In this document: in pieces, positions 10,600 to 21,120 of the stretch
Layout: every line of letters begins with the position of its first letter
Position numbering within the stretch: position 1 is the first letter of the stretch
Source of the DNA: an uncultured Chlorobiaceae bacterium
GTDB taxonomy: Bacteria; Bacteroidota; Chlorobiia; Chlorobiales; Chlorobiaceae
DNA: 64,000 bases
Direction of reading: 5' to 3'
Assembly (NCBI GenBank): GCA_903994455.1
Contig: CAJEXI010000004.1
Location: 62,001-126,000 of the forward strand
Program-made: the position numbers and the translations under genes
The notes under the pieces: model-generated
The model's database searches: none
Told to the model about the DNA's origin: nothing
The model's input: only the letters and a program-made list of their open reading frames with translations

Positions 10600-10842
10600 A
10601 TGAAAACAGGGATTAAGAAAGTTAAGCTTCACGTCAAGAAAAACGATTCAGTCGTTGTTATCAGTGGCAACGATAAAGGGAAAGCTGGCAAGATTCTGAA
10701 AGTATTTCCAATAAAAAGTCGTGTTATTGTAGAGGGAGTTAATATCAGAAAGCGCCACACCCGTGCGGCACAGGGGCAGGCTCAAGGTTCAATCATTGAG
10801 AAGGAGTTCCCGATTCACTCCTCTAACGTGAAGAAAAGTTAA
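10600..10842 (+). CDS. rplX: 50S ribosomal protein L24
   Basis: L24 initiates 50S assembly by binding the 5' end of 23S rRNA. The 80-aa protein has the KOW motif [20 protein letters not shown] and the [12 protein letters not shown] segment. It is somewhat short compared with about 100 aa in many bacteria, lacking most of the C-terminal tail. Confidence 0.96.
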   Translation: MKTGIKKVKLHVKKNDSVVVISGNDKGKAGKILKVFPIKSRVIVEGVNIRKRHTRAAQGQAQGSIIEKEFPIHSSNVKKS

Positions 10843-10892
10843 GTTTTTTTACTAAATGTAAGGATGACCAAGACCATCCCGGTAACCTGATA

Positions 10893-11489
10893 ATGAACAA
10901 GATGGACAAGAATAAAGAGATGACACAGGCAATTGCGGCAGAGGCAAGACTTGAGACCTTCTTTAAAGAGAAAGTAACGCCAAAACTTATTGAGCGCTTT
11001 CAGTACAAGAATGTGATGAAAGTTCCAAGACTTAAAAAAATATCGATTAATATCGGTGTCGGAGCCGCCGCCGCAGAACCCAAGTTGCTTGAAATAGCTC
11101 TTCAGGAACTTGCCCAGATTACCGGTCAGAGACCGCAGGTCCGTAAATCAAAAAAAGCGATATCCAACTTTAAACTTCGTGAAGGTCAGGCTATTGGTTG
11201 CCGGGTAACGTTACGCCGCAAGGCCATGTATGAGTTTTTAGACCGTTTTGTCAGTCTTGCCGTTCCAAGGATACGTGATTTCCGAGGGCTTAGTGATACC
11301 AGTTTTGATGGCCGTGGAAACTACACTGCAGGAGTCAGGGAGCAGATCATATTCCCGGAAATCGATATTGATAAAGTACCGAGAATATCGGGAATGGATA
11401 TCAGCTTTGTAACCTCCGCTTCCACCGATGAAGAGGCTTACGTGTTGCTCTCGGAACTTGGGATGCCATTTAAAAAGAAGAACAACTAA
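10893..11489 (+). CDS. rplE: 50S ribosomal protein L5
   Basis: L5 binds 5S rRNA and contacts P-site tRNA. The 198-aa protein has the KISINIGVG motif, the [20 protein letters not shown] segment and [19 protein letters not shown]. The start at 10893 gives an N-terminal extension rich in Lys/Asp. A second in-frame ATG three codons later is equally possible. Confidence 0.97.
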   Translation: MNKMDKNKEMTQAIAAEARLETFFKEKVTPKLIERFQYKNVMKVPRLKKISINIGVGAAAAEPKLLEIALQELAQITGQRPQVRKSKKAISNFKLREGQAIGCRVTLRRKAMYEFLDRFVSLAVPRIRDFRGLSDTSFDGRGNYTAGVREQIIFPEIDIDKVPRISGMDISFVTSASTDEEAYVLLSELGMPFKKKNN

Positions 11490-11505
11490 ATAATTCACCA
11501 TACAG

Positions 11506-11775
11506 ATGGCCAAGAAAAGCGTTATAGCCAGGAACGAAAAAAGGATAAAGCTTGTAGCGAAGTATGCCGACCTTCGTGCAGAATTAATTAAAGCTGGCGA
11601 CTATGAGGCGCTTCGGAAATTGCCGAGGGATAGTTCAGCCACACGAGTTCGTAATCGTTGTGTGCTTACCGGTCGGGGGAGAGGTGTGTATGCCAAATTT
11701 GGGCTATGCAGGCACATGTTCCGCAAGTTCAGTCTTGAAGGGAAGTTGCCCGGTGTCAAAAAGGCAAGCTGGTAA
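11506..11775 (+). CDS. rpsN: 30S ribosomal protein S14 (zinc-independent form)
   Basis: S14 is a 30S head protein. The 89-aa product is the long, zinc-free form: it lacks the two CxxC pairs of the short form and has the [16 protein letters not shown] and [18 protein letters not shown] segments. It starts 17 bp after rplE. Confidence 0.97.
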   Translation: MAKKSVIARNEKRIKLVAKYADLRAELIKAGDYEALRKLPRDSSATRVRNRCVLTGRGRGVYAKFGLCRHMFRKFSLEGKLPGVKKASW

Positions 11776-11836
11776 GTTTGTTTGCCTGTAGTTAAAGAAA
11801 GGTTTTGTTCATTTTCGAAAGTAACCAACGTTCGCT

Positions 11837-12232
11837 ATGCCTGTAACGGATTCTATTGCAGATTATATCACCCGTATCAGAAATGCGGGAAGAGCAAAAA
11901 ATAAAACAACTGATATCCCGTATTCAAAGCTTCGGGAGAACCTCTCGCAATTGCTTGTGGAGAAAGGGTACATTAAAAGCTTTACGGTCATAACAGCCGA
12001 AAAATTCCCTTTTTTGCGGATTGATCTGAAGTATACTGCACAAGGCGATCCTGCAATCAAGGAGATTACCAGAGTCAGCAAGCCGGGTCGGCGTGTTTAT
12101 GATGGAAAAGATATTAAAAAATATCTTGGTGGTCTCGGGTTATATATCCTCTCTTCATCGAAAGGGGTTATAACTGATAAAGAGGCCAGGGCGCAGGGTG
12201 TTGGTGGTGAAATCCTGTTCCGTATCTATTAA
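11837..12232 (+). CDS. rpsH: 30S ribosomal protein S8
   Basis: S8 binds the central domain of 16S rRNA and represses the spc operon in enterics. The 131-aa protein begins with [16 protein letters not shown], has the [10 protein letters not shown] segment, and ends with the [15 protein letters not shown] helix-strand. Order S14-S8-L6 is conserved. Confidence 0.97.
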   Translation: MPVTDSIADYITRIRNAGRAKNKTTDIPYSKLRENLSQLLVEKGYIKSFTVITAEKFPFLRIDLKYTAQGDPAIKEITRVSKPGRRVYDGKDIKKYLGGLGLYILSSSKGVITDKEARAQGVGGEILFRIY

Positions 12233-12260
12233 TTTATAAGCCAGAGAGCATTAGAATACC

Positions 12261-12800
12261 ATGTCAAGAATAGGAAAAATGCCCATAACCCTGAGCAATC
12301 AGGCAAAGATTGAGATCAGTGACAGGAACATCAGGGTATCTGGTCCTAAAGGTACTCTGGAACAGAGGCTGACGGATCAGGTAACGATTTCAGAAGAGGG
12401 AGGTCTCCTCACCGTTTTGAGAGTCGACGACAGCAAAAAGGCGAAAGCCCAGCATGGTCTTTACCGCATGCTTATCAGTAATATGGTTGATGGTGTAACC
12501 AAAGGGTTTACCAGAAAACTCGAAATTGCAGGTGTAGGGTATCGTGCAGAACTGAAAAACGATCTGCTCGCTCTCACTCTTGGCTATTCACACATGATTT
12601 ATTTCAAGGCTCCGGACGAGATCAAAATAGAGGTGCCTGATCAGGTAACGATTCTTGTCAGTGGTATTGATAAAGCGCTTGTTGGTCAGGTTGCTGCAAA
12701 AATTCGCTCATTCAGAAAGCCGGAACCTTATCGTGGTAAAGGTATCAAGTATCAGGGTGAAGTGATTCGCCGCAAGGAAGGCAAGGCCGCAGGCAAGTAG
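12261..12800 (+). CDS. rplF: 50S ribosomal protein L6
   Basis: L6 lies near the factor-binding stalk base. The 179-aa protein begins MSRIGKMPI. It has two similar halves and the conserved [22 protein letters not shown]-terminal region. The stop TAG at 12798-12800 touches the region of the next gene. Confidence 0.97.
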   Translation: MSRIGKMPITLSNQAKIEISDRNIRVSGPKGTLEQRLTDQVTISEEGGLLTVLRVDDSKKAKAQHGLYRMLISNMVDGVTKGFTRKLEIAGVGYRAELKNDLLALTLGYSHMIYFKAPDEIKIEVPDQVTILVSGIDKALVGQVAAKIRSFRKPEPYRGKGIKYQGEVIRRKEGKAAGK

Positions 12801-12853
12801 TGAATGAAGAATACAGGCAGGAAGGTAATAACATTTTACAACGGTTCAAGAGA

Positions 12854-13213
12854 ATGAGTCAAATCGATAAAGCCTCCCGGAGGCAGAAAATCAAGGACAG
12901 AAGCAGAGCCAATGTCCAGGGCACCCAGGTAAAGCCGAGGCTTTGTGTCTACAGGAGCCTTTCACAGATTTATGCACAACTGATTGATGATGTGAACGGT
13001 AATACGTTGCTTGCGGCATCAACGATGTCGAAAGAGAACAAGGCTCTTCAGGGCTCCAAATCTGAATTATGCCGTATTATCGGTAGTCAGATCGGTCAGA
13101 AAGCCCTTGCCGCAGGGATAACAAATGTAGTATTTGACAGGAATGGTTTTCGTTATCATGGCAGGGTCAAGGCATTGGCTGATGGTGCGAGAGAGGCAGG
13201 ACTGATCTTTTAA
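12854..13213 (+). CDS. rplR: 50S ribosomal protein L18
   Basis: L18 binds 5S rRNA together with L5. The start at 12854 ([16 protein letters not shown]) gives 119 aa, the normal length. A GTG at 12800 that overlaps the rplF stop would add 18 residues of no family likeness. The [20 protein letters not shown] and [17 protein letters not shown] segments are diagnostic. Confidence 0.96.
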   Translation: MSQIDKASRRQKIKDRSRANVQGTQVKPRLCVYRSLSQIYAQLIDDVNGNTLLAASTMSKENKALQGSKSELCRIIGSQIGQKALAAGITNVVFDRNGFRYHGRVKALADGAREAGLIF

Positions 13214-13236
13214 AAACTTTTCAAAGAGATAGGTAA

Positions 13237-13755
13237 ATGGCGAAAACATCTGCTAAGAGTATCAGACCCGGTGAGTTAAATCTGAAAGAGAAGCTGGTTC
13301 ATATTAACAGAACCGCAAAGGTTGTGAAGGGTGGCAAGCGTTTCGGATTCAATGCAATTGTTGTTGTTGGCGATAAAGAGGGTCATGTAGGTTACGGACT
13401 GGGGAAGGCTAACGAAGTACAGGATGCCATTGCAAAAGGTATCGAAGATGGCAAGAAAAATGTGATTAAGGTGCCGATTGTCAAGGGAACGATACCGCAT
13501 CAGATTGTGGTAAAGTATGGTTCCGCCAAGGTTATGATGAAGCCCGCAACCCCGGGAACTGGTCTTATTGCCGGCGGTGCCGTGAGGGCTGTTCTTGAGA
13601 TGGCTGGTATTCACGACATTTTGACGAAATCGCTTGGATCATCAAATCCGCACAATGTTGTCAAAGCTGCTATCAAAGGGCTTCAGAGTATGTCTGACGC
13701 TTATGATGTTGGCGAAAGAAGGTCAAAGAGCCTGACTGAGGTTTTTGAAAGCTAA
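13237..13755 (+). CDS. rpsE: 30S ribosomal protein S5
   Basis: S5 is a fidelity protein at the mRNA entry channel. The 172-aa protein has the double-stranded RNA binding fold with [15 protein letters not shown] and the C-terminal [13 protein letters not shown] motif. Upstream AAAGAGATAGG serves as ribosome binding site. Confidence 0.98.
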   Translation: MAKTSAKSIRPGELNLKEKLVHINRTAKVVKGGKRFGFNAIVVVGDKEGHVGYGLGKANEVQDAIAKGIEDGKKNVIKVPIVKGTIPHQIVVKYGSAKVMMKPATPGTGLIAGGAVRAVLEMAGIHDILTKSLGSSNPHNVVKAAIKGLQSMSDAYDVGERRSKSLTEVFES

Positions 13756-13768
13756 AATGAATGCGATC

Positions 13769-13954
13769 ATGAGTGAGAAAATATTAAAAATTACCCAGGT
13801 GCGCAGCGTCATCGGGGGTACAAAAAAACAGAAAGCCACGATTCAGGCCCTTGGACTGGGAAGGCCAAATTACAGTGTTGACAGGCAGGATAATCCCTGC
13901 ACAAGGGGGCAGATCAGGGTTGTGCAGCACCTTGTAAAGGTTGAAGAAGTCTAG
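13769..13954 (+). CDS. rpmD: 50S ribosomal protein L30
   Basis: L30 is a small 50S protein. From 13769 the product is 61 aa with the diagnostic [20 protein letters not shown] and [16 protein letters not shown] segments. In-frame ATG 13757 and TTG 13745 are alternative starts; 13769 is chosen because it gives the usual length and the [11 protein letters not shown]-terminus. Confidence 0.93.
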   Translation: MSEKILKITQVRSVIGGTKKQKATIQALGLGRPNYSVDRQDNPCTRGQIRVVQHLVKVEEV

Positions 13955-13988
13955 GATTTTTACTAATAGCAAGTCGGGAATTGAAACC

Positions 13989-14543
13989 ATGGATTTAAGT
14001 TCACTTCGTCCAGCAAAAGGCGCAGTAAAAGATAAAAAACGGGTTGGCCGCGGTCAGGGATCCGGAAACGGAACGACTGCAGGCAAAGGTAACAATGGCC
14101 AGCAGTCGCGCAGTGGCTACAAGAGGCCTCTCATTGAGGGCGGACAGGTTCCGGTCTATCGCCGGTTGCCGAAATTCGGGTTTACCCCTCTCAATAAAAA
14201 GCCGGTAAACACCGTCAACCTTACTCAAATCGAAAAATGGGTTCAGGATGGCCTTGTTGAAAACGAGATTACTATTCTTGATCTCAAGTCTTTCCTTCAT
14301 GCCAGTAATGCCGATTATTTCAAGGTTCTTGGTAATGGTGAATTGACGAGTGCGCTGAAAATCACTGCTCATGCCTTCAGTAAAAGTGCTGAGGAAAAAA
14401 TTATTGCAGCAGGCGGAGAAGTAGTCAAGGCGTTCCGTACGCTCGAAGAGGCATCCAGGGTTGGTGCTGTGCCGTTTGAAGAGGCACTCTTAAAACCAAA
14501 AGCAAAAGTGGTAAAGAGATCCAAAAAATCAATCAGGCCCTGA
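13989..14543 (+). CDS. rplO: 50S ribosomal protein L15
   Basis: L15 is a late 50S assembly protein. From 13989 (MDLSSLRPAKGAVKDKKRVG) the product is 184 aa, with the Gly-rich GRGQGSGNGTTAGKGNNGQQ region. An upstream start at 13941 would overlap rpmD and add 16 unlike residues. The C-terminus is longer than the usual ~145 aa and ends in a Lys-rich tail. Confidence 0.96.
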   Translation: MDLSSLRPAKGAVKDKKRVGRGQGSGNGTTAGKGNNGQQSRSGYKRPLIEGGQVPVYRRLPKFGFTPLNKKPVNTVNLTQIEKWVQDGLVENEITILDLKSFLHASNADYFKVLGNGELTSALKITAHAFSKSAEEKIIAAGGEVVKAFRTLEEASRVGAVPFEEALLKPKAKVVKRSKKSIRP

Positions 14544-14561
14544 ATTCGTTAAAAGGATGCT

Positions 14562-15893
14562 ATGAAGCTTACTGAAAGTATAAGGAACATCAATAAAATC
14601 CCGGAGCTCCGTCAAAGGATCCTTTATACGCTTCTGCTGTTATTTGTCTACAGGCTTGGTTCACACATTACCATTCCCGGTGTTGATGCGTCTGCGGTGT
14701 CAGGCGCATCACAGACCCATTCGAATGATCTTTTTGGGCTTTTCGATCTTTTTGTTGGTGGAGCTTTTGCCAGGGCATCGATTTTTTCGCTTGGCATCAT
14801 GCCTTATATTTCCGCCTCAATCATTGTTCAGCTTCTCGGCGCTGTTACCCCTTATTTTCAGAAATTACAGAAAGAGGGCGAGGATGGCCGACAGAAAATC
14901 AGCCAGATGACCCGGTATGGAACGGTCTTGATAGCTATTCTTCAGTCATGGGGAGTCAGTGTCAGCCTTGCCAGTCCTGCATCATTTGGCAAGGTTATTG
15001 TGCCTGATCCGGGCATATTCTTTACGATAACGGTTGTTATTCTCTTGACCTCTGCTACCGTTTTCGTCATGTGGCTTGGTGAAAAAATCACAGAACGCGG
15101 TATCGGAAACGGCATATCACTCATTATTATGATTGGTATTCTTGCAAGGTTTCCCCAGGCACTTGTCGCTGAATTTCGTTCGGTCTCTTTGGGAAGCAAG
15201 AACTGGATTATCGAGATTATTATTCTTGCGATGATGGCCGCTATTGTTGCTTTCGTCGTTGTTTTGACTGTTGGTACACGTCGCATACCCGTCCAGCATG
15301 CCAAAAGGGTTGTCGGGCGAAAGGTCTACGGTGGTAGTACCCAGTACATTCCCATGAGGATCAACACCGCTGGGGTGATGCCCATTATTTTTGCGCAGTC
15401 GATCATGTTTCTTCCGGGCACCTTCCTCTCCTTTTTCCCGGAAAACGAGGTGATGCAAAGAATTGCCGGGTTATTGGCTTATGATTCATGGTGGTATGCT
15501 CTCATGTTTGGCACCATGATTGTTTTCTTTACCTATTTTTATACAGCGATCGCCTTTAATCCAAAGGAGGTTGCCGATACCATGCGCCGACAGGGTGGTT
15601 TTATCCCTGGTGTCAGGCCTGGAAAAAGCACGGCAGACTATATTGATCATATTTTGACTCGCATTACGTTGCCAGGGGCCATATCCCTTGCGATCATTTC
15701 TATTCTTCCGACGTTTTTGACCAAGTTTGCGAATGTTACGCCAGGATTCGCACAGTTTTTTGGGGGAACCAGTCTTCTGATCATTGTAGGTGTTGGTCTC
15801 GATACATTGCAGCAGGTTGAGAGTCATTTGCTGATGCGTCATTATGATGGCTTCATGAAGTCAGGAAAAACGCGCGGAAGGCAGAGCAGGTAA
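14562..15893 (+). CDS. secY: Protein translocase subunit SecY
   Basis: SecY is the channel of the Sec translocon in the inner membrane. The 443-aa protein has about ten hydrophobic segments. The first cytoplasmic loop contains LQKEGEDGRQKISQMTRYGT, and the conserved GERGIGNGISLIIMIGI-like element is present. It lies between rplO and map, the normal spc operon position. AAAAGGATG precedes the ATG. Confidence 0.97.
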   Translation: MKLTESIRNINKIPELRQRILYTLLLLFVYRLGSHITIPGVDASAVSGASQTHSNDLFGLFDLFVGGAFARASIFSLGIMPYISASIIVQLLGAVTPYFQKLQKEGEDGRQKISQMTRYGTVLIAILQSWGVSVSLASPASFGKVIVPDPGIFFTITVVILLTSATVFVMWLGEKITERGIGNGISLIIMIGILARFPQALVAEFRSVSLGSKNWIIEIIILAMMAAIVAFVVVLTVGTRRIPVQHAKRVVGRKVYGGSTQYIPMRINTAGVMPIIFAQSIMFLPGTFLSFFPENEVMQRIAGLLAYDSWWYALMFGTMIVFFTYFYTAIAFNPKEVADTMRRQGGFIPGVRPGKSTADYIDHILTRITLPGAISLAIISILPTFLTKFANVTPGFAQFFGGTSLLIIVGVGLDTLQQVESHLLMRHYDGFMKSGKTRGRQSR

Positions 15894-15904
15894 GACACTT
15901 CACT

Positions 15905-16705
15905 ATGATTACGATTAAAAGTGAGCGGGAAATTGATTTGATGAGAGAGGCTGGTGCTTTGGTGGCCAGGGTTCTTGATCTTATTGAAACGGAAATTCGA
16001 CCGGGCATGACGACCAAACAGCTCGACATAAAGGCTGAGGAGTTTATCAGGGATCATCATGCCCAACCAAGTTTTTTGAACTATGCTCCGAAAGGTGACC
16101 CTGGCGTGACACCCTATCCTGCGACGCTCTGTGTTTCCATCAATGAGGAGGTCGTTCATGGAGTACCGAGTAAAAAAAGAGTTATTAAAGAAGGTGAAAT
16201 AGTTTCTGTCGATTGTGGCGTTTACAAGGGTGGTTATCACGGTGATGCGGCGCGTACTTTTGTTCTGGGCATTATTGATGAAAAAGTACAGACGCTCGTC
16301 GATGCAACGCGTGAGTGCCTTGCCAGGGGAATTGCCATGGCTGTAGCAGGAAATCGCCTTCATGATATTTCGTCGGCTATAGAGGATTATGCACGTTCGT
16401 TTGGGTTCAGTGTTATTGAAAATATGGTAGGCCATGGTATCGGCAGCGAATTACATGAAGATCCTGCGGTACCCAATTACGGAAAAAAAAATACAGGGGT
16501 TAAACTGCGTGAGGGTATGACGCTGGCCATTGAGCCGATGATTGCTCTTGGCAGATCGCGCCGGGCAATCAGCAAGCGTGGTGGATGGGTTGCAGTAACA
16601 GAGGATGGGAAGCCATCAGCTCATTTTGAGCATACCATAGTTGTAAGATCCGGAAAAGCCGAAATACTCACTCATACTTTTCTTGATGATCTGCAACATG
16701 CTTGA
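15905..16705 (+). CDS. map: Methionine aminopeptidase, type I
   Basis: The enzyme removes the N-terminal methionine from new proteins. The 266-aa protein has the pita-bread fold signatures: the YPATLCVSINEEVVHGVP region, metal ligands in VSVDCGVYKGGYHGDAART, the GHGIG histidine motif and the AIEPM glutamate. secY-map-infA-rpmJ is the standard gene order in many bacteria. It begins 12 bp after secY. Confidence 0.97.
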   Translation: MITIKSEREIDLMREAGALVARVLDLIETEIRPGMTTKQLDIKAEEFIRDHHAQPSFLNYAPKGDPGVTPYPATLCVSINEEVVHGVPSKKRVIKEGEIVSVDCGVYKGGYHGDAARTFVLGIIDEKVQTLVDATRECLARGIAMAVAGNRLHDISSAIEDYARSFGFSVIENMVGHGIGSELHEDPAVPNYGKKNTGVKLREGMTLAIEPMIALGRSRRAISKRGGWVAVTEDGKPSAHFEHTIVVRSGKAEILTHTFLDDLQHA

Positions 16706-16743
16706 TGGCGTACAACACTTTATCGAATTAAGGAGCAAATAAT

Positions 16744-16962
16744 TTGGCCAAAGAAGAATCAATTGAGATTGAAGGAGTGATTCTGGATGCACTTCCGAAT
16801 GCCTTGTTCAAGGTAAAACTTGAGAACAGCCTTGAGGTACTTGCCCATGTTTCGGGCAAAATCAGAATGCATTACATCAGAATACTGCCTGGTGACAAAG
16901 TTAAAGTGCAGATATCTCCCTACGATATCACCAAAGGACGTATTACCTACCGGTATAAATAA
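16744..16962 (+). CDS. infA: Translation initiation factor IF-1
   Basis: IF-1 occupies the 30S A site during initiation. The 72-aa OB-fold protein has [20 protein letters not shown] and [18 protein letters not shown], matching the family. It starts at TTG, preceded by AAGGAGC, with MAKEESIE the usual N-terminus. Confidence 0.97.
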   Translation: MAKEESIEIEGVILDALPNALFKVKLENSLEVLAHVSGKIRMHYIRILPGDKVKVQISPYDITKGRITYRYK

Positions 16963-17072
16963 GTGATAAAACTGGTACTGTGGATATTGGTTTTGTAATC
17001 TTTATTTACTACATTACATGCCTTTTCACCTTTCGGAATGAGTTGGTTTAATTATTGCATGTCGGGTTTATT

Positions 17073-17189
17073 ATGAAAATATATTCTTCTATCAAAAAGC
17101 GTTGTGAGCATTGCCGCATTGTTAAACGCAAAGGCAAGAGATATGTGATTTGCAAAGTAAATCCCAGCCATAAGCAGCGCCAGGGTTGA
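17073..17189 (+). CDS. rpmJ: 50S ribosomal protein L36
   Basis: L36 is the smallest 50S protein. This 38-aa gene reads [20 protein letters not shown] at its start. It has the full zinc-ribbon set C11, C14, C27 and H33, so it is the zinc-binding form. It sits between infA and rpsM, the normal place. Confidence 0.95.
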   Translation: MKIYSSIKKRCEHCRIVKRKGKRYVICKVNPSHKQRQG

Positions 17190-17222
17190 TCTTCAGAAAA
17201 ACAATAGAACATTAATGAGAAT

Positions 17223-17600
17223 ATGAGGATAGCTGGGGTAAATTTGCCGTTGAACAAACATGCCGTTATCGCTTTGACGCATGTTTATGGTATTGGGAGA
17301 GCATCAGCAGAAAGTATTTTGCAGAGAGCTGGTATTGCGCCCGACAGAAAAATCTCTGAGTTGAATGATGAAGAAGCTCATGCCATCAGAGAGATTATTG
17401 CTGCGGAATACAAGGTTGAGGGTCAGGCTCGCGGTGAGCAGCAGACAGCCATTAAACGGTTGATGGATATTGGCTGCTACAGGGGTCTTCGTCACCGACG
17501 TTCGCTGCCTGTTCGTGGACAAAGAACCCGGACAAACGCGAGGACCAGAAAAGGTAAACGGAAGACTGTCGCTGGCAAGAAGAAGGCTGTCAAGAAGTAG
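17223..17600 (+). CDS. rpsM: 30S ribosomal protein S13
   Basis: S13 is a 30S head protein forming bridges B1a and B1b and touching P-site tRNA. The 125-aa protein has the helix-two-turn-helix start [20 protein letters not shown], the [20 protein letters not shown] segment and the [13 protein letters not shown] tail. It opens the alpha operon order rpsM-rpsK-rpsD-rpoA-rplQ. Confidence 0.98.
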   Translation: MRIAGVNLPLNKHAVIALTHVYGIGRASAESILQRAGIAPDRKISELNDEEAHAIREIIAAEYKVEGQARGEQQTAIKRLMDIGCYRGLRHRRSLPVRGQRTRTNARTRKGKRKTVAGKKKAVKK

Positions 17601-17645
17601 GAGTGTACAGGCAATAAATCTTAGAGACATAAAGAGTGTAAGTTC

Positions 17646-18029
17646 ATGGCTACAATAAGCAGGAAAAAAAAGAAAGTAAAAGTTACCCCTGAGGGCGCTG
17701 TGCATATCAAGGCGTCGTTCAATAATATTATGGTAACCATTACTGATGTTCAGGGCAATACGGTTTCCTGGTCCAGCGCTGGCAAAAACGGATTCAAAGG
17801 CTCGAAAAAGAATACACCTTATGCCTCTCAGGTGACTTCTGAAGCTGCAGCCAAGGAAGCTTATGATCTTGGCATGAGGCATGTAAATGTCTTTATCAAA
17901 GGACCGGGTGCCGGACGTGACGCTGCAATACGTGCTTTGCAGGGTGCCGGACTTGATGTGCGCACTATCAAGGACATAACACCCCTTCCCCATAATGGAT
18001 GCAGGCCTCCAAAACGCAGAAGGGTCTGA
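17646..18029 (+). CDS. rpsK: 30S ribosomal protein S11
   Basis: S11 forms the 30S platform around the mRNA exit. The 127-aa protein has [20 protein letters not shown] and the [18 protein letters not shown]-terminus, both invariant features. It is 45 bp after rpsM. Confidence 0.98.
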   Translation: MATISRKKKKVKVTPEGAVHIKASFNNIMVTITDVQGNTVSWSSAGKNGFKGSKKNTPYASQVTSEAAAKEAYDLGMRHVNVFIKGPGAGRDAAIRALQGAGLDVRTIKDITPLPHNGCRPPKRRRV

Positions 18030-18066
18030 TTTTATATATTCATAGAATTTCAATGAAGCAATTGAT

Positions 18067-18678
18067 ATGGCAAGATTCAGAGGATCAATAACAAAAGTAT
18101 CCCGCAGGTTAGGTATTGCGCTTGCACCAAAGGCTGAAAAATATCTCGAAAGACGTCCCTTTCCCCCAGGTCAGCATGGTCAAGGCAGGAAGGGAAAGGT
18201 CTCTGAATATGCTTTGCAGCTCCGAGAGAAACAGAAGATGAAGTACCTTTACGGTATACTTGAGAAACAGTTCAGAAATTACTACCAGAAAGCGGTTTCG
18301 CAAAGAGGTATTACAGGCGACAACCTTGTCAAGCTTCTGGAAAGACGTTTTGATAACGTTGTTTTTCGTGCAGGCTTTGCTCCGTCAAGGTCGGGTGCGC
18401 GTCAGCTTGTCACGCATGGTCATCTCCTTGTTAATGGCAAGAAGGTTGACATTCCATCCTATATCGTCTCTCCTGGAGAGCTGATAGAGTTTCGTCAACG
18501 AAGCAAAAATATGGGTGCAGTTACTGATTCACTCAATAAAGCTCCCGAATCACGTATTCCTTCGTGGATCCAGGTTGACAAGGCGAACCAGAAGGCCGTT
18601 TTTCTGAGCGTTCCTGAGAGAGTAGAAGTACAGGAGCCATTCAACGAACAGTTGGTCGTTGAATTATACTCGAAGTGA
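18067..18678 (+). CDS. rpsD: 30S ribosomal protein S4 (zinc-free)
   Basis: S4 starts 16S rRNA folding and in enterics represses the alpha operon. The 203-aa protein has [20 protein letters not shown] and the S4 RNA-binding domain with [20 protein letters not shown]. The N-terminal zinc-binding cysteines of the other S4 type are absent. It lies next to rpoA as usual. Confidence 0.97.
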   Translation: MARFRGSITKVSRRLGIALAPKAEKYLERRPFPPGQHGQGRKGKVSEYALQLREKQKMKYLYGILEKQFRNYYQKAVSQRGITGDNLVKLLERRFDNVVFRAGFAPSRSGARQLVTHGHLLVNGKKVDIPSYIVSPGELIEFRQRSKNMGAVTDSLNKAPESRIPSWIQVDKANQKAVFLSVPERVEVQEPFNEQLVVELYSK

Positions 18679-18706
18679 TTTTAATGAATTCTAAGGTATA
18701 AACACT

Positions 18707-19690
18707 ATGATATACCAGATGCAGATGCCTGCAAAAATAGAGGTGGACGAAGCTTCACATAGCGATCGTTTCGGCAGGTTTATTGCGCAGCCGCTTGAAC
18801 GCGGTTATGGAGTCACCCTTGGAAACGTTATGAGAAGAGTTTTGCTTGCATCACTTCCGGGAACTGCAATAACAGGGATCAAAATCGACAATGTCTATCA
18901 TGAGTTTGCTGCTATTGATGGTGTCCGTGAAGATGTTCCCGAAATTGTTTTGAACCTGAAGAAGGTTCGCTTCAAGTCGACCTGTAAAAGAAACTGCAAG
19001 ACATCACTCTCTCTTGTTGGGCCAATGGATTTTACCGCTGGCGATATTGTTCCTATGGAGGGTGAGTTTGAGGTGTTGAACAAGGAGATGCATATCGCCA
19101 CCATCAATGCTGGTGTGACGCTTAAAATAGATCTTTATATTGGCCGTGGCCGCGGTTATATGCCTGCAGAGGATAACAGGCCGGAGGGTATGCCGATTGG
19201 CTATATTGCTATTGATGCCATCTACACCCCGATCCGCAATGTTAAATTTATTGTAGAAAATACTCGTGTTGGTCAGCGAACCGATTATGAGAAAATGATT
19301 CTCGATGTTGAGACCGATGGTTCTGTCACTCCTGATGACTCCGTCAGTCTTGCTGGCAAGATCATAACGGAACATGTTATGTTTTTTGCCAATTTCTCGC
19401 CAACCGAGGAGGAGTTTACCGAAGAGGAGTTCAAGCAGCAGGATGATGAGTTCGAGACTATGCGCAGGCTCTTTCACACGAAAATCGAAGACCTGGATCT
19501 TTCAGTGCGTTCGCATAACTGTCTGCGACTTGCGGAGATCGATACTATTGGCGAACTCGTCTCTCATAAGGAAGAGGAGTTGCTCAACTACAAGAATTTT
19601 GGTAAAAAGTCGCTGACGGAACTGAAAGAGCAACTTGAAAAATTTGACCTGAAATTTGGTATGGATATTACCAGATATCAGACGAAATGA
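18707..19690 (+). CDS. rpoA: DNA-directed RNA polymerase subunit alpha
   Basis: The alpha subunit dimer scaffolds RNA polymerase, and its C-terminal domain contacts UP elements and activators. The 327-aa protein has the N-terminal dimer domain ([19 protein letters not shown] near residue 27-45), a linker rich in Glu around residues 220-245, and the C-terminal helix-hairpin-helix domain with [17 protein letters not shown]. Length is normal. Confidence 0.98.
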   Translation: MIYQMQMPAKIEVDEASHSDRFGRFIAQPLERGYGVTLGNVMRRVLLASLPGTAITGIKIDNVYHEFAAIDGVREDVPEIVLNLKKVRFKSTCKRNCKTSLSLVGPMDFTAGDIVPMEGEFEVLNKEMHIATINAGVTLKIDLYIGRGRGYMPAEDNRPEGMPIGYIAIDAIYTPIRNVKFIVENTRVGQRTDYEKMILDVETDGSVTPDDSVSLAGKIITEHVMFFANFSPTEEEFTEEEFKQQDDEFETMRRLFHTKIEDLDLSVRSHNCLRLAEIDTIGELVSHKEEELLNYKNFGKKSLTELKEQLEKFDLKFGMDITRYQTK

Positions 19691-19737
19691 TAAGATTAGT
19701 AACCCCTTTTTTGAATTATTGAGATCAGAAAACAGTC

Positions 19738-20199
19738 ATGCGTAAAGTTAATCCGGCAAGAAAACTCGGTAGAACCGCAGCCCATAGAAAGGCGACACTC
19801 AGAAATCTTTCAACACAACTGCTTGTGTACAAGCGTGTTGAGACGACGGAAGCTAAAGCCAAGGAGACCCGCAGGGTCGTCGAGAAGCTCATTACCAAGG
19901 CTCGTAAAGGCACGGTGCATGCCCAGCGTGATATTTTCAGGGATATCCGCGACAAACAGGCAATCAGAATGCTCTTTGAAGAGATTGTGGCTAAAGTTGG
20001 CAGTCGTCAGGGTGGGTATACTAGAGTTATCAAACTTGCACCCCGTTATGGTGATGCCGCAAAAATGGCGGTGATTGAGCTGGTCGACTACAACGAGGCA
20101 CCGTCAGCAAGTCAGAAAACTGGTAAACAGGATCGTGCAAAACGAGTCAGGGGTTCAAAAAAAACGGCTGAGGCTTCAATTGCTTCTTCTGCTGAGTAA
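19738..20199 (+). CDS. rplQ: 50S ribosomal protein L17
   Basis: L17 lies near the tunnel exit. The 153-aa protein begins [20 protein letters not shown] and has the [20 protein letters not shown] segment. The C-terminal ~30 residues form a low-complexity Lys/Ala/Ser tail beyond the ~120-aa core. It is last in the ribosomal block; no clear intrinsic terminator follows before convergent rsmG. Confidence 0.97.
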   Translation: MRKVNPARKLGRTAAHRKATLRNLSTQLLVYKRVETTEAKAKETRRVVEKLITKARKGTVHAQRDIFRDIRDKQAIRMLFEEIVAKVGSRQGGYTRVIKLAPRYGDAAKMAVIELVDYNEAPSASQKTGKQDRAKRVRGSKKTAEASIASSAE

Positions 20200-20258
20200 C
20201 TCTCTTTGTTCCTGAATCTTTCACTCTTATCGACAGTCATTGTCAGCAGCAAAGAAAA

Positions 20259-20921
20259 TTATCTGCAGGCAATGACTATCTTTTTTTCAGAGAAAAATGG
20301 ACTGATTCCATCGAGAGGATGTTGTTTTATGGTTGCCGGAAATCCGTTGTTTTTTTGGGCGGAAATCAGCGCTTTTGAAATTTCTGATTCAAGATTCCCA
20401 CCCTTCAGGCAGATCAGAATACCGTTTGGTTTCAGGACTTTACTGGCATAAATACAGAGTTTATCAAGTGAGGCTACCTGCCTCGACAGAACCGTATCAA
20501 ACCTTACCCCTTTAAGCTCTTCAACCCTTATATGCCTTGCAACGGCGTTGCTGATCTTAAGTTCTTTGATCATCTCCTGACAGGCCGTTATTTTTTTCCC
20601 GGTAGCATCGACAAGTAAAAAGTGAGTGTCGGGAGAGGTGATCGCAAGCGGAATTCCCGGAAGTCCCCCTCCTGTACCAAGATCCAGAACTTGTTCCCCC
20701 TTTTTGAAGGTGTGGTAACGAGTGATCAACAGTGAATGAAAGATATGCTTGATAAGGATGGGTGCGTCTTCCTTGCGGCTGATCAGGTTTATTTTACGGT
20801 TCCATTGTTCGAGACAATCACCGAAGTGCACAAGTTTCTGGAGCATCAAGGGGTCAATCTCTATTGCCTGTTCGGCGCATAAGGTTGTTAACGTCGAAAA
20901 ATTATTATTCAGTTGTTCCAT
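20259..20921 (-). CDS. rsmG: 16S rRNA (guanine(527)-N7)-methyltransferase RsmG
   Basis: RsmG (GidB) adds a methyl group to N7 of G527 in 16S rRNA; its loss gives low-level streptomycin resistance in several bacteria. The 220-aa protein has the SAM-binding glycine motif VLDLGTGGGLPGIPLA and the following SRQVASLDKL segment typical of the family. It converges on rplQ and has no evident operon partner. Confidence 0.95.
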   Translation of the reverse strand: MEQLNNNFSTLTTLCAEQAIEIDPLMLQKLVHFGDCLEQWNRKINLISRKEDAPILIKHIFHSLLITRYHTFKKGEQVLDLGTGGGLPGIPLAITSPDTHFLLVDATGKKITACQEMIKELKISNAVARHIRVEELKGVRFDTVLSRQVASLDKLCIYASKVLKPNGILICLKGGNLESEISKALISAQKNNGFPATIKQHPLDGISPFFSEKKIVIACR

Positions 20922-21120
20922 TAGAGTACAATCGTTATCTCTTCAGTAGTTTTTACCTAAAAAACAATATTTTGGGGGGAATGGCAAATTGGCAGTTATA
21001 TTTGTAGTTCATGGTACTCGTTGCTTCTGTAAAGTAAATGAAAATCGGTAGTCATTGCTAAAGTTTCTTATGCCTTTGTCTCCTTTTACCCTTCAATCAA
21101 TTTTCAAGTGGTAGCGTTTT
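20922..21120. other. Intergenic region between divergent rsmG and the guanylyltransferase gene
   Basis: This divergent gap must hold promoters for both genes. It is A/T rich. TTGGCA at 20989-20994 could be a -35 box for the plus-strand gene, but the 17-bp downstream hexamer is poor, so no promoter is called. No hairpin or repeat of note was seen. Confidence 0.4.
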